From Asparagopsis taxiformis (Eukaryota; Rhodophyta; Florideophyceae; Bonnemaisoniales; Bonnemaisoniaceae), in the NCBI GenBank assembly GCA_030407315.1, contig JALQPE010000106.1, forward strand, positions 56,264 through 120,263: 64,000 nucleotides of DNA, read 5' to 3'. Of the stretch, positions 40,987-49,803 are shown one piece after another. The position numbers were made by a program, and so were the translations under genes. Each line of letters begins with the position of its first letter. Within the stretch, counting starts at the first letter, position 1. The notes beneath the pieces were generated by a model, which searched no databases, had not been told where the DNA came from, and saw nothing but the letters and a program-made list of their open reading frames with translations.

Positions 40987-43749
40987 CTACGAGGTCTTGT
41001 TGAAATACTCAGGACCGTAGTCAAGGAGTAGTTCCTCATTGGGTGAGATAGGTCGAGTGGCAATTATTCTAACAGAAGAGTACTTCTGAAGCATATCGAC
41101 ATCAAGAATATCTTCATCGGGACACTCAAAATCAACGTTGGGCTCTCGGAAGTCAGCTTCCATGCTTTCGACGGAGCTGATCCTTTTCGGATCATTAATC
41201 ATCGCACAGACGCAGAATTCGAAAGGGATAAGGAAGATGGGAAGCTTTCGAGCCGAGGGAATGAGGCAGCTACGATCTGCGTGCTTGATTTGAAGGGCAT
41301 AATCACGAAAGCGGGCCGTGTTGAATGCAGTGGCATCACGTCCATGTGACGAGCGCCTGGAATTGTACAGATTACTGTACGCGAGAGACCCGTAATAGTA
41401 GCCCACCAAGTCTCCAACTTCGAAACCATCTCTTGAAAAAAGACCGTTGCCTGCGTTCGGAATAGAGGATGGAGCAACGTAAACTTTTTGGTACATTGCG
41501 TCCACGGCGAGGAGATAGAAAGATTCAACGGTGAGAAGGTTTGCCCTGACGGATTGAGCCCAGTTGTCCACTGGTGTGGACTGAAGGGCAGGGTAGTGCG
41601 AAGGGGACTTCCAAACTCCGCAGAGAACACTGGTGAGGTGTTCGGGGATTGTCGTAGACTGGGGAAGGTGTGCACCAGGCGGGGTGTTATTGCGAATCTC
41701 AGCACGATATTTTTGGACGTGTGCAGTTGCCAGACCCTGAACTTCGGAGGAGGAATGAGAGGCAAAATTTCCGTCGGAGAGCTGTTCGCAAAACGCGAGC
41801 TGTAGCTTGGGAAAGGAGACGTCGTGGCAGTATTGTTGCTGCTCACACCCGACGAAAGTGCGGTACTGACCGTCGTTCATGGTGAGGGCGGCTATACCGG
41901 TAGAGTATGTGCCCGCGAACATGTCAACGACGACATCACCGGGCTGTGAGAAACGAGCGATAATTTGCTTGAGAAGAGCACTTGTCTTCTGCTCTGGTCG
42001 GAGAGCCATCTTGCGCTTGGCGTTGCGAGGGTCCACGACGGTGATTCGTTCTTCATGAGACAAACGGGGGATGTTGTTGATTATGTTTGTCCAGGGTTGA
42101 AAGTTGGAACAAACGTAACCGTGTGGGGAATAGTTGACGAGTCCCCAGCCGGCGGTACCGGCGCCCAGCTTTGTAACGTGGACAACTACCTCAACCATAT
42201 TCATTAGACTTGTCGTCATGCGAAGGGGCGTGGAAGAGTAGTTGGTCCGGTGGCGGATGCAGAAGAGCGGCTGGTTGTCCACGGAGAACATCTGAGTGTG
42301 ATCCGGGTAAACCACTTCGCCCAGAGCCTGGGACCATTTGGGGAAAAGAACCGACGAGGTGAAAATGAGACCATGACCACCTGGACGGAGGATCCTGGAC
42401 ATCATTGCGACGCAATCTTCTATATCCCGGTCAGTGAGGATGTCATACTGTGAGATACGGAGACCAGCATTCCTCCTTGTGTTGTACGGCGGGTCAGTGA
42501 GAACGAGTTGGACGTTGCCTTCGAGAGGGGGTAGGGGATTGGAATCAGCAGCAGCGGCAGAAGCTGACTTGTATGCCTCTTCGAGACCGCGGAAGGAGCA
42601 ATTGAAGACGCGAGCGAAATTGTCCATTGTACTGGCAAGAGGGGGAGCGAAAGCGATGACGGGGTCATCTTCTTGGTCTTCGTCGAACGTCAAGACGTTT
42701 TCGTTGTCTCCTTGGTTGTCCTCGGCGGTTTGTGGAGCTGAAGGATCCAGACGAGTCTTCTTCGATGCGGGCTGACCGGGACGAGAAACGTCATCACCAT
42801 CCTGCTTCATCGCATCAGCAGTGCGTCTCGTGACGGAGCTGCTGGGCTCAACGAGATCTTCTGTGACAACATCCATATTTGTAGGAGTGAAGTCCTGCTG
42901 AGTACCTGGACGGAAAGCCGTGAGAGATCTCTCCACCGAGGCCAGAGCCGGGATTCGTGTGAACCGTTCTGTGTCGGAGGCCGGAGAGGACTCAGGTTTG
43001 CGATAGGAGTTGAGGAAGGCGACATCCTCTGGAGATTCCTTGAATAGGTCTTGTTCTGAAGCAATCATGAGAATTTGCTGAATGAAGTTTTGCGCCGCCA
43101 TACGCATTTGCTTGTCTTGTAGGTCGCTGCGCTGGAGCGCCCAGGTGCTGATCGCAGCAGGATACTGTGAACCGCGAATGGCTCCTCTGCCGTGGAGGAT
43201 GGTGAGGAGCTCCTGGAGCGGTGCATATTTCCGGTGGTGACTGGGGCGGGCATCTGTTATAGCGGTATACATGTTGACGTGTTCGTCGAACAGGATGTAA
43301 GGCTGCAGTAAGGTCTCTGCGTCTTGTACACCGAGGCAGGTGGCGAGATCATTCCAGGCGTCCACAATGGTGAGTACAGCGTAACCGACGTGCTGTGCAG
43401 CAGCTGTACTCGCCCTTTCGAAGCGGAAAGCCGATTTCCTTGATCTTTTCGTCCTGACTTTGGTCTTCTCGATGGAAACCAGGACGGTGAGGAAGAGGAC
43501 CTTTTCGAAGGTGGTTGCAGGACGAGAGGTATCCCAGGGATTTGGCTTCGAGGATCTTCGCTCAGCTGGACGGTAGAGGTGTTTGATCATGAAGGTGGGA
43601 ACGAGGGTCTGGCGAGTGAAAGGGGAGCGAGGGTAGTTTGTACGTTCCATCTGAACAGTGCTGTAGGTGAGGTCCATTTTCTGATGCACCTCGGTGAAGA
43701 GAGATGTGGATAGATCGAACAAGTCTCGTCCAGTTCCGCGAAGGAACAT
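40987..43749 (-). CDS. Beta-class DNA methyltransferase fused to a SET domain
   Basis: An intact 920-codon minus-strand frame from an ATG. Residues about 80-240 form a helical N-terminal domain that recurs alone at 58.5 kb. A polar linker has a basic patch PASKKTR near 327-333 (possible nuclear signal). Residues about 410-650 are a methyltransferase with the catalytic motif IV first (LTDPPYN, DPPY at 419-422) and the AdoMet motif I second (VVVDMFAGTYSTG, about 607-618), preceded by KTSALLKQIIARFSQPGD. That circular order defines the beta class typical of bacterial and phage enzymes, and DPPY is usual for N6-adenine. Residues about 757-917 are a SET lysine-methyltransferase domain: NAGNGLFS, VGYYYG, INDPK...PNVDFE (ND where NH is usual) and ISPNEELLLDYGPEYF. 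It is expected to act in the nucleus on DNA and histone or other protein. The frame upstream is open in phase back to a stop 34 bp before this ATG. Confidence 0.85.
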   Translation of the reverse strand: MFLRGTGRDLFDLSTSLFTEVHQKMDLTYSTVQMERTNYPRSPFTRQTLVPTFMIKHLYRPAERRSSKPNPWDTSRPATTFEKVLFLTVLVSIEKTKVRTKRSRKSAFRFERASTAAAQHVGYAVLTIVDAWNDLATCLGVQDAETLLQPYILFDEHVNMYTAITDARPSHHRKYAPLQELLTILHGRGAIRGSQYPAAISTWALQRSDLQDKQMRMAAQNFIQQILMIASEQDLFKESPEDVAFLNSYRKPESSPASDTERFTRIPALASVERSLTAFRPGTQQDFTPTNMDVVTEDLVEPSSSVTRRTADAMKQDGDDVSRPGQPASKKTRLDPSAPQTAEDNQGDNENVLTFDEDQEDDPVIAFAPPLASTMDNFARVFNCSFRGLEEAYKSASAAAADSNPLPPLEGNVQLVLTDPPYNTRRNAGLRISQYDILTDRDIEDCVAMMSRILRPGGHGLIFTSSVLFPKWSQALGEVVYPDHTQMFSVDNQPLFCIRHRTNYSSTPLRMTTSLMNMVEVVVHVTKLGAGTAGWGLVNYSPHGYVCSNFQPWTNIINNIPRLSHEERITVVDPRNAKRKMALRPEQKTSALLKQIIARFSQPGDVVVDMFAGTYSTGIAALTMNDGQYRTFVGCEQQQYCHDVSFPKLQLAFCEQLSDGNFASHSSSEVQGLATAHVQKYRAEIRNNTPPGAHLPQSTTIPEHLTSVLCGVWKSPSHYPALQSTPVDNWAQSVRANLLTVESFYLLAVDAMYQKVYVAPSSIPNAGNGLFSRDGFEVGDLVGYYYGSLAYSNLYNSRRSSHGRDATAFNTARFRDYALQIKHADRSCLIPSARKLPIFLIPFEFCVCAMINDPKRISSVESMEADFREPNVDFECPDEDILDVDMLQKYSSVRIIATRPISPNEELLLDYGPEYFNKTS

Positions 43750-43782
43750 TTCCCAGACTCTGGTGTCTATGGGGGAGACGGA

Positions 43783-44481
43783 TTAGTCTGCAGCAGCGGC
43801 AGTTAGATCCGCAGAGGTGTACGGGCGGAGAGACTGCGCGATGTTGTAAGTGTGTCTCAGGTAGGTCATTGAGAAGAAGTACAGAACAAACGCGGTTGCA
43901 TTGTCTTCAAGCACCTGGCACTGCATCTTGACCCAATCCAAGAGCTTGGCGAAAGAGCGGTCTCCCAAGGGCATATTGTCGGCCGAAAAGTCGGCCATGT
44001 GCCAGCAGTCGCGAAGGTAGAGCATGATAAGGACACATTCCTCCATTTCTAGCCCACGCCCAGCGCGGAAAATGTGGGCAAGGATGGCTAGTAAGGTCGT
44101 TACGTCGCTGGCATGCACGTCGTAGCGCATCTTGACATACGAAATGGAGTCTGTGGAGTGCTCTGAAGACCAGTAGCTCTCGCAGTCGAAGGCCCCGCCG
44201 AGTAGAACGACATCCTGTTCGGCTGTGAGGTACCCATGGATATTGGGTCCATCCCACTCCGGAGGGGGCTGCTGGACCCTGCGCGAAGGAGAAGAGGAAG
44301 ACCTGGGACTGCGAGAACGGGAAGTGCGATTGGTAGCACCTTCTACGCCATGAATGGCGGGCACGGAAATGACCCTGGCTGGGTCTATCCATAGAATGGT
44401 CCCGTTACCGTGTTCATGGTTGGGGAGAGGGGGAAGGGCACCCTCTGTGCTAACAACGGAGCCGTGCGTGTCTTGAGGCAT
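43783..44481 (-). CDS. Hypothetical protein (232 aa), probable N-terminal part of the methyltransferase-SET gene
   Basis: An ATG-initiated frame ending in TAA at 43783. It lies in the same phase as the methyltransferase-SET frame that begins 34 bp downstream; only the stop separates them. Its 5' leader is CT-rich, like those of the ParB-oxygenase genes, while the downstream frame has no leader of its own. The product has a Ser/Arg-rich stretch (residues about 50-70) and a helical C-terminal half with no family match. Two readings are possible: one gene of about 1160 codons with a nonsense mutation, or two genes in an operon-like pair. A short intron removing the stop was looked for; a GT...TAG candidate of 56 bases does not keep the frame. 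Confidence 0.6.
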   Translation of the reverse strand: MPQDTHGSVVSTEGALPPLPNHEHGNGTILWIDPARVISVPAIHGVEGATNRTSRSRSPRSSSSPSRRVQQPPPEWDGPNIHGYLTAEQDVVLLGGAFDCESYWSSEHSTDSISYVKMRYDVHASDVTTLLAILAHIFRAGRGLEMEECVLIMLYLRDCWHMADFSADNMPLGDRSFAKLLDWVKMQCQVLEDNATAFVLYFFSMTYLRHTYNIAQSLRPYTSADLTAAAAD

Positions 44482-45046
44482 AGTGTTGGTGAGAACGAAA
44501 AGTAGAGAGATGGGAGTGATAGAGAGAGGGATGGAATAGAGAGGACTTGTGGAGGGGAACGACGTGATGTTTTGTACCGAGTCGAAATAGACAAACCGTA
44601 CAAATCAGTTCCTTATATGCGTGAATAAACGCTGAAATTTAAAAAAATATTGATGAAATGACGTGCGACGAGGGGGATTAATTCGAACAATACCTGAAGA
44701 ACGGGGAACAGGGATTCTATTGCATTCGTACAAGCGTATGAGGGAGGGTGATTGCCGATGAAGCACATAGATTGGTAATAATATAGAGGGAAATGGACGA
44801 GTGAGTGCACCCATTTCGTGGCCTGCGATTTGAACGGGTTCAGAAAGGTGGCCATTACAGCTATTATACAAACTAAAGTTTTTTTACCAAATGCGGGTGT
44901 GAACGGGTTTGGCAGTTGGATGAAATGAGCGGTTTCGGATCGTGGTGGAGTATGTAACATGTGACACGCAATGCATCCTTGTAACTCCAAGCTGCAAAGC
45001 CGTTCAAACTGCCGCATGAGCGGTTTTGAGGGCTCTGGTAGCGAAT
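44482..45046. promoter_or_regulatory. Left half of the divergent promoter region
   Basis: This stretch separates the minus-strand methyltransferase-SET gene from the palindromic element. The first 80 bases are purine-rich on the plus strand (CT-rich in the gene sense). No ORF or TATA box stands out. It forms part of a 1.4-kb head-to-head intergenic region. Confidence 0.45.
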
Positions 45047-45280
45047 TGTCATACTGGACTTGCTCGAGCAATACTCAATCCGGGGTACGAACTAGTTCGG
45101 ATTGAGTATTGCTCGAGCAATTTCAGGCGGCCGTTCGGCCCGAAAATTGAAAATATTTTTTCAGAAATTATTTCCGCCCAATTTCGGCCATTTTGGGCGC
45201 CAGAAATTGCTCGAGCAATACTCAATCCGAACTAGTTCGTACTCCGGATTGAGTATTGCTCGAGCAAGTCCAGTATGACA
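45047..45280. repeat. Foldback/MITE-like element with nested palindromes
   Basis: A 234-bp unit bounded by TGTCATACTGGACTTGC and its reverse complement. The two arms, about 77 bp each, differ by one base. Each arm is itself a palindrome: CTCGAGCAATACTCAATCCG, then a short spacer with ACTAGT, then the reverse complement. The junctions contain the perfect 14-bp palindrome ATTGCTCGAGCAAT. The 80-bp centre holds CCGTTCGGCCCG and an AT-rich tract. AAT is present on both outer sides, so a 3-bp duplication is possible. Confidence 0.85.
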
Positions 45281-45630
45281 AATGTCACGGAAACGCCACC
45301 ACACCCCTCCAGCTGGCACCCTCGAGTAATAATACTAGTCTTCCAGGAATCATGTGCTGTCAGACATGCTCAGGGGCACCTTGCCTGGTGAAAAAACTGA
45401 ACCAACCATGCGTGGGCTACCGGGTGGGACCTGGTGACCAAGTCCATCAACGGGTAGAGCCAAGACCGCTTATTAGTTTGAATTCAAAATGTCAATGGTC
45501 ATCCATGCTCCCACTTCATTTTGAATTTGGAAGGGTCAGTATCGATAAGCGGGTTTGAGGTATGGTTCCAGCAAGGCTGTTTGAGAGAGATGACGAAATC
45601 GCTGTTTCCGCACGATTTGGAGGGGTCGAC

Positions 45631-45704
45631 TTGCTCGAGCAATACTCAATCCGGAGTAAGAATTAGTTCGGATTGAGTCTTGCTCGAGCAATTTTGGTAT
45701 GACA
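45631..45704. repeat. Single palindromic arm of the same repeat family
   Basis: One arm with CTTGCTCGAGCAATACTCAA, spacer AGTAAGAATTAGTT, and the inverted copy with one change (GAGTCTTGCTCGAGC). It ends TTTTGGTATGACA, matching the terminal CCAGTATGACA of the element at 45047-45280. It stands 217 bp upstream of the ATG of the first ParB-oxygenase gene. Confidence 0.8.
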
Positions 45705-45920
45705 AATAATGATGGATATATCATAAAAACCGTTCATTTTCATTTTTCCCTATTAAACGAGGTATGCCAAAGCCTGACTACTGGTACCGTACTACGCGTG
45801 TCACCGCAACCTCAGCTTCCGCTCTTCTCACTTCTCACTCTCTCTCACTCACTCTCTCTTTCTCCATTTCCATCTCTATCTCCCGCTCTCCCCCCCACCA
45901 ACCACACCACCCAAACCAAA

Positions 45921-48900
45921 ATGCGTAACGCCAGGAAAGTTTTCGATAAACTTGAGCTGTCCATGTACACCATGGAAAATGGCACGCTGTCGGTCAATGA
46001 CATTTTCGTCTCCGACCAGCAATCTCGCGAAGTGGACATGGCCCACGTCGACGCCATGTACCAAGAGATGCTCCGCGATGGGTACCCTAAGCACGCGCTG
46101 GGTCTCATCACAGTCGGAAAAATCTCGCGCACCGTCGGTGGAAACACCATTGCGCGCTACGAGATCTGCGACGGGCTTCACCGCCACGCTGTCGGGAAAA
46201 GGGCCGTCGCCTCTGACGACGATAGCGAGAAGGCGACTATTCTCCGCGACACGTTCCTTGCCCTCCCGGTTAGCATCGTGTCTCGCAAGGACAACAAGGA
46301 CCTAGTCACCGAGGACTTGTTGTTCCTTAGCCAGGCGCTCAATGCCAAGGCACACAGGGTCCTTCCCACCAGGCCTCGCGACTTTGTACACACCGCTATC
46401 AGCATGTACAACGCTGTCGGTGGGAAGTTTGCCGGTGTGGAGCTCAAGACGGCGGCCGCATTCGCATCGTACTTGGAACACCGCTTGTTCGGTTCAGTCC
46501 ACAAGGCGAAGGCATTGAGCTACGCCACGGTTTCCCTGAAGATGATGTCAAGCCCGTTGACGTACGAGGCGTTCAAGGTCATTGGCAGTGTTAACGACGA
46601 CGTTGCACTCGTCATTCTCAAGAACAGCGCCTTCACCAGTGCGCATGACCGAGCCTCTCTCCTGATGCTCGACTGCCTCATGCTTCGCAAGAAGTACGCT
46701 TCGAGGCATCAGGCCTTTGGACGAATCAAGCTTCTCGTGAGGGAGTACCTCCTCAACATCCGGGCGTATTACACCTGTATGCGCAATCTGGCCGACCGGT
46801 TCGAGAAGGACATCGCTGAGCTGTACAGCATCCCTGACCTCCGCGTCAGTGGCAATGCCTCATTCTCCACTGTGGACGTCGTTTACGGGTTTGTCACCGA
46901 GTTTGAGCACCCTGACGCTCGTTCCCCGTCGGCCCAGAATGCCCGCATGGAGTCGTTCGAAAAACTCTTCAACGACCGGTACAAGCCTGTACCGAAACCC
47001 CCAAGGCGCCCCACTCCCCCCGCCCCCTCATCTTCTTCGGCACAGGATCCTGTCGACAATCCCGCCTCTCGCCAACCTGCTGGTGCAGCCTCTGGCTCCG
47101 CCGCACAAGGTGATGCGGATGTCAACATGGACAACAGCTCGGACGAAGAAGAGCCGCTCCCTCTTGGCCCATCTCTCGCCACCCCTCCTGCCACCTCTTC
47201 GCCCTCACATACTCCCAATCCTCTTGCGACGCCTCCTGTTCGCACAAAGTCGCCCACCTCGCGTCGCACGAAGCAGGCTGGGCGCAGGAGGCGTTCGGAC
47301 TCCGGTCCGGATTTCACCCGCAATGTGAAACGCAAGAGTGATTTCGCACCCGCTTCCGTCACGTCACCGGGCTCTGCAAACAGATTCAGAAGCACCCCGG
47401 AGGGCAGCGGTCAGCGAGGGCGAGGAAGTGGCCAGGCAGGGCGTCGTCAAAGCTCCCGTCTCATGGCTCGCATCCAACGCGAGCAGGGGAAGGCCGCACA
47501 GGTATCCAGTGATGAATACTCTGATGCTGGTAGTGACGACGTCGAGATTATCGAAATCGAGTCAGTAGTCGAGGTTTCGGATGATGAGGGAAGTGACGTG
47601 GCCATGGATGATGTCCCTGAGACGTACGGTGCATTCCAAGTCCACCGATACGAGGATGCCCAGCAGGCTGTCCCAGCTGCAGTTCTCAGAAATGTCCCCG
47701 CCGGTACTGCAAAGGAAAGAGTGCAATCGGCGTCTTCTCTGCTCCACCCGGAGCATAGAAGCGGGTTCTACCTGACGGACACGGACATCATGGCCATCAA
47801 CGGGTCCATTATGTCTGCAGTTGGCGGCAATGCATCCGATCGAACATGAGTGTTCAAGCGAGCACGGGGCTTCATGGACTCCGTTGGGTATGTTTGTCTA
47901 CAGGACATATTCTCCCAGGGCATCGTCAAGGAAGCTGTCGACACACTTTGCCGGTCGTTCGCTGACAAGTTCACCGACAAGGCTGAAGGTGTCTGGGGAA
48001 AAATCCTGAACAAGGAGCCTTCAGGGTTGGTCGACGGTGACGGGAACAAAATCAAGCCCCATCCGTACGACGGGAAGAATCATGACCGCTACATGACTTC
48101 CTGTGCCTCAGTCACCGACATGCTGGAGAACAAAGACCCCGAGACCTTCAAGGCCAAGCTCATTGTCGATGTTGCACTGGCAATGGTCGGAGACATGCTG
48201 TTCGTCCAGTACGAGCTAGACAGTGCTCGCAAATGCCAACCGGGTACAAAGCTCTCCTTTGCCAAGTCAGGACTGCGCCTTCTCCTGACTGGCGAGGACT
48301 GCAAACGGCAGGTGCCGCATCTGGACTTCATGTATCCAGGTCCGGACAAGAAGGACAAGAAGAAGTATTGGGGAACGCCAATGCCGAACCCAAACTTCGC
48401 CATCCTGGCGACTGGTGCAGTCAGCTCTTGCCTCCTCGTTCGCCCGCGTTCGCACGTCTACCTGAACGGGCCTACAAGTATGGCTTCACAGCTATTGCCA
48501 GCTCTGAACGCTAAGGTCGTTCACATCCCGCCGTTCTCCGTCATGTTCAGCCGTGGTGATTTGGAACACGCTGGTCCTGGATGGTCCGACCACAGGGAGA
48601 ATACCAAGGAATTCGACGGTATCGACCTGGAATCGGCGGGTGGAGAGCGTGACCCCCGTAATATCTATGGACATTACCTCCGCATTCACACCATGGCAAT
48701 TCGTGAAGGGGAGTCGATGGTCAACGATCTCGTGTTCACACCTGGTGGACCTGCACCGTACATCGTGCCGTACGACTCCGCCTACGTTCCGCCAAGTTCG
48801 TCAGACAGCGAGGAGGAGAGCGACGACGGCAGCCAAGATGGTGGTGAACAGGGCAACCAGGACGGGAGCGAAGATGGCAGCCCGCCGGGGAGCCCCAGTA

Positions 48901-48950
48901 GTAGTAGCAATTCGTCTTCTGATAGTGAAGAAACAGAAAGTGAAGAGTAA
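45921..48950 (+). CDS. ParB-like / Fe(II)-2OG oxygenase-like fusion, copy 1, with one in-frame TGA
   Basis: The ATG at 45921 follows a CT-rich leader ending CCAAACCAAA. Codons 1-642 end in TGA (47847-47849). The same phase then continues without a shift to 48950, and the paralogue reads through the matching place. Residues about 25-150 are a ParB/sulfiredoxin-like domain with REVDMAHVD, LGLITVGKI and the nucleotide-site motif EICDGLHRHAVGKR (81-94). A disordered acidic and basic middle follows, with a SUMO-interaction-like patch EIIEIESVVEVSDDE. The C-terminal part is a double-stranded-beta-helix oxygenase-like domain. Its iron ligands would be H and D of VPHLDF (nt about 48318-48326) and H of GDLEHAGPGW (48567), with a 2-oxoglutarate Arg in HYLRIH (48681). 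The tail is acidic. This would be a nuclear DNA-binding oxidase, possibly removing or modifying methyl groups. If the TGA is real, the oxygenase half is lost. Confidence 0.75.
47847..47849 (+). other. In-frame TGA interrupting ParB-oxygenase copy 1
   Basis: TGA stands in phase between the conserved linker (SGFYLTDTDIMAINGS) and the oxygenase part (FKRARGFMDSVGYV). In copy 2 the corresponding place is QQEIFFERARG without a stop. One C-to-T change from CGA would create it. Confidence 0.75.
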
Positions 48951-49208
48951 GTTTAGTTCTAGAGTACTTAGCATGCAGCTAGAACTAACTCTTCTAACTC
49001 ATAAACATCTCACTATTGAACAGCATCTCCATACCTACTAAGCTAGCAGTACTATAGGCCTATACTACGCTATACCTTGGGGTATTACCCCTATTGCCTA
49101 ATACTTCTACTCCTAGTTAACGGACGAGGACAGCCTTGGTGTAGCAGAGGCAGCAGCAGTACTACTCGGGGAGACCCATATCTGCTTCAGAGCCTCCTGG
49201 GGCAGACT
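48951..49208. other. 3' flank of ParB-oxygenase copy 1, no gene seen
   Basis: This gap runs from the stop at 48950 to the border of the next palindromic element. It has short stop-rich AT stretches near 49040-49080 and no frame of interest. Confidence 0.4.
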
Positions 49209-49582
49209 TGTCATACTGGACTTGCTCGAGCAATACTCAATCCGGGGTACGGATTAGTTCGGATTGAGTATTGCTCGAGCAATTTCTCGTGGCCAAAATG
49301 GCCGAAATTTGTCCGAAATAATTTCTGAAAAAATATTCTCAGTTGTTTTGGCCGCCAGAAATTACTCGAGCAATACTCAATCCGGGGTACGAATTAGTTC
49401 GGATTGAGTATTGCTCGAGCAATTTCTGGCGGACACTTGGCCCGCGAAAATTGAAAATATTTTTTCAGAAATTATTTCCGCCCAATTTCGGCCATTTTGG
49501 CGGCCAGAAATTGCTCGAGCAATACTCAATCCGAACTAATTCGTACCCCGGATTGAGTATTGCTCGAGGAAGCCCGGTAAGT
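49209..49582. repeat. Composite of three palindromic arms, same repeat family
   Basis: Begins with the border TGTCATACTGGACTTGC and contains three full palindromic arms, centred at about 49251, 49393 and 49540. Each is built from CTCGAGCAATACTCAATCCG and its inverse. The 80-bp inter-arm segments (CGTGGCCAAAATGGCC; GAAAATATTTTTTCAG) resemble the centre of the 45047 element. The right border is eroded (GCTCGAGGAAGCCCGGTAAG). It looks like two fused copies of the 234-bp unit sharing a middle arm. Confidence 0.8.
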
Positions 49583-49803
49583 ATAGCTGTGATTAATGCG
49601 TGCCTGACACGTGACATGTCCCTCAATGCCCTAAATGAAATACGGCCAATTTTATTTTTAAAAGCACAGGTCCTGTCACCATCTCCCGGCATTCAACCTT
49701 TGCTCTGTACAGCAAAGCTCTTGCTCCGTTACATTTCTCTCTCTCCATCTCCCTCTCTCCACCTCTCCGCCCTTTTACGTTCTCACTCTTCCAACCACGC
49801 ACA

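Noticed and set aside
43783..43840. Short intron removing the in-frame TAA before the methyltransferase-SET frame
   Set aside because: A GT...TAG candidate of 56 bases exists, but its length is not a multiple of three and it would break the phase that both sides share.
45047..49582. Palindromic repeat clusters as a CRISPR array
   Set aside because: Units are long palindromes in inverted pairs with related, not unique, inter-arm sequence, spacing is irregular, no Cas genes are present, and the window is eukaryotic.
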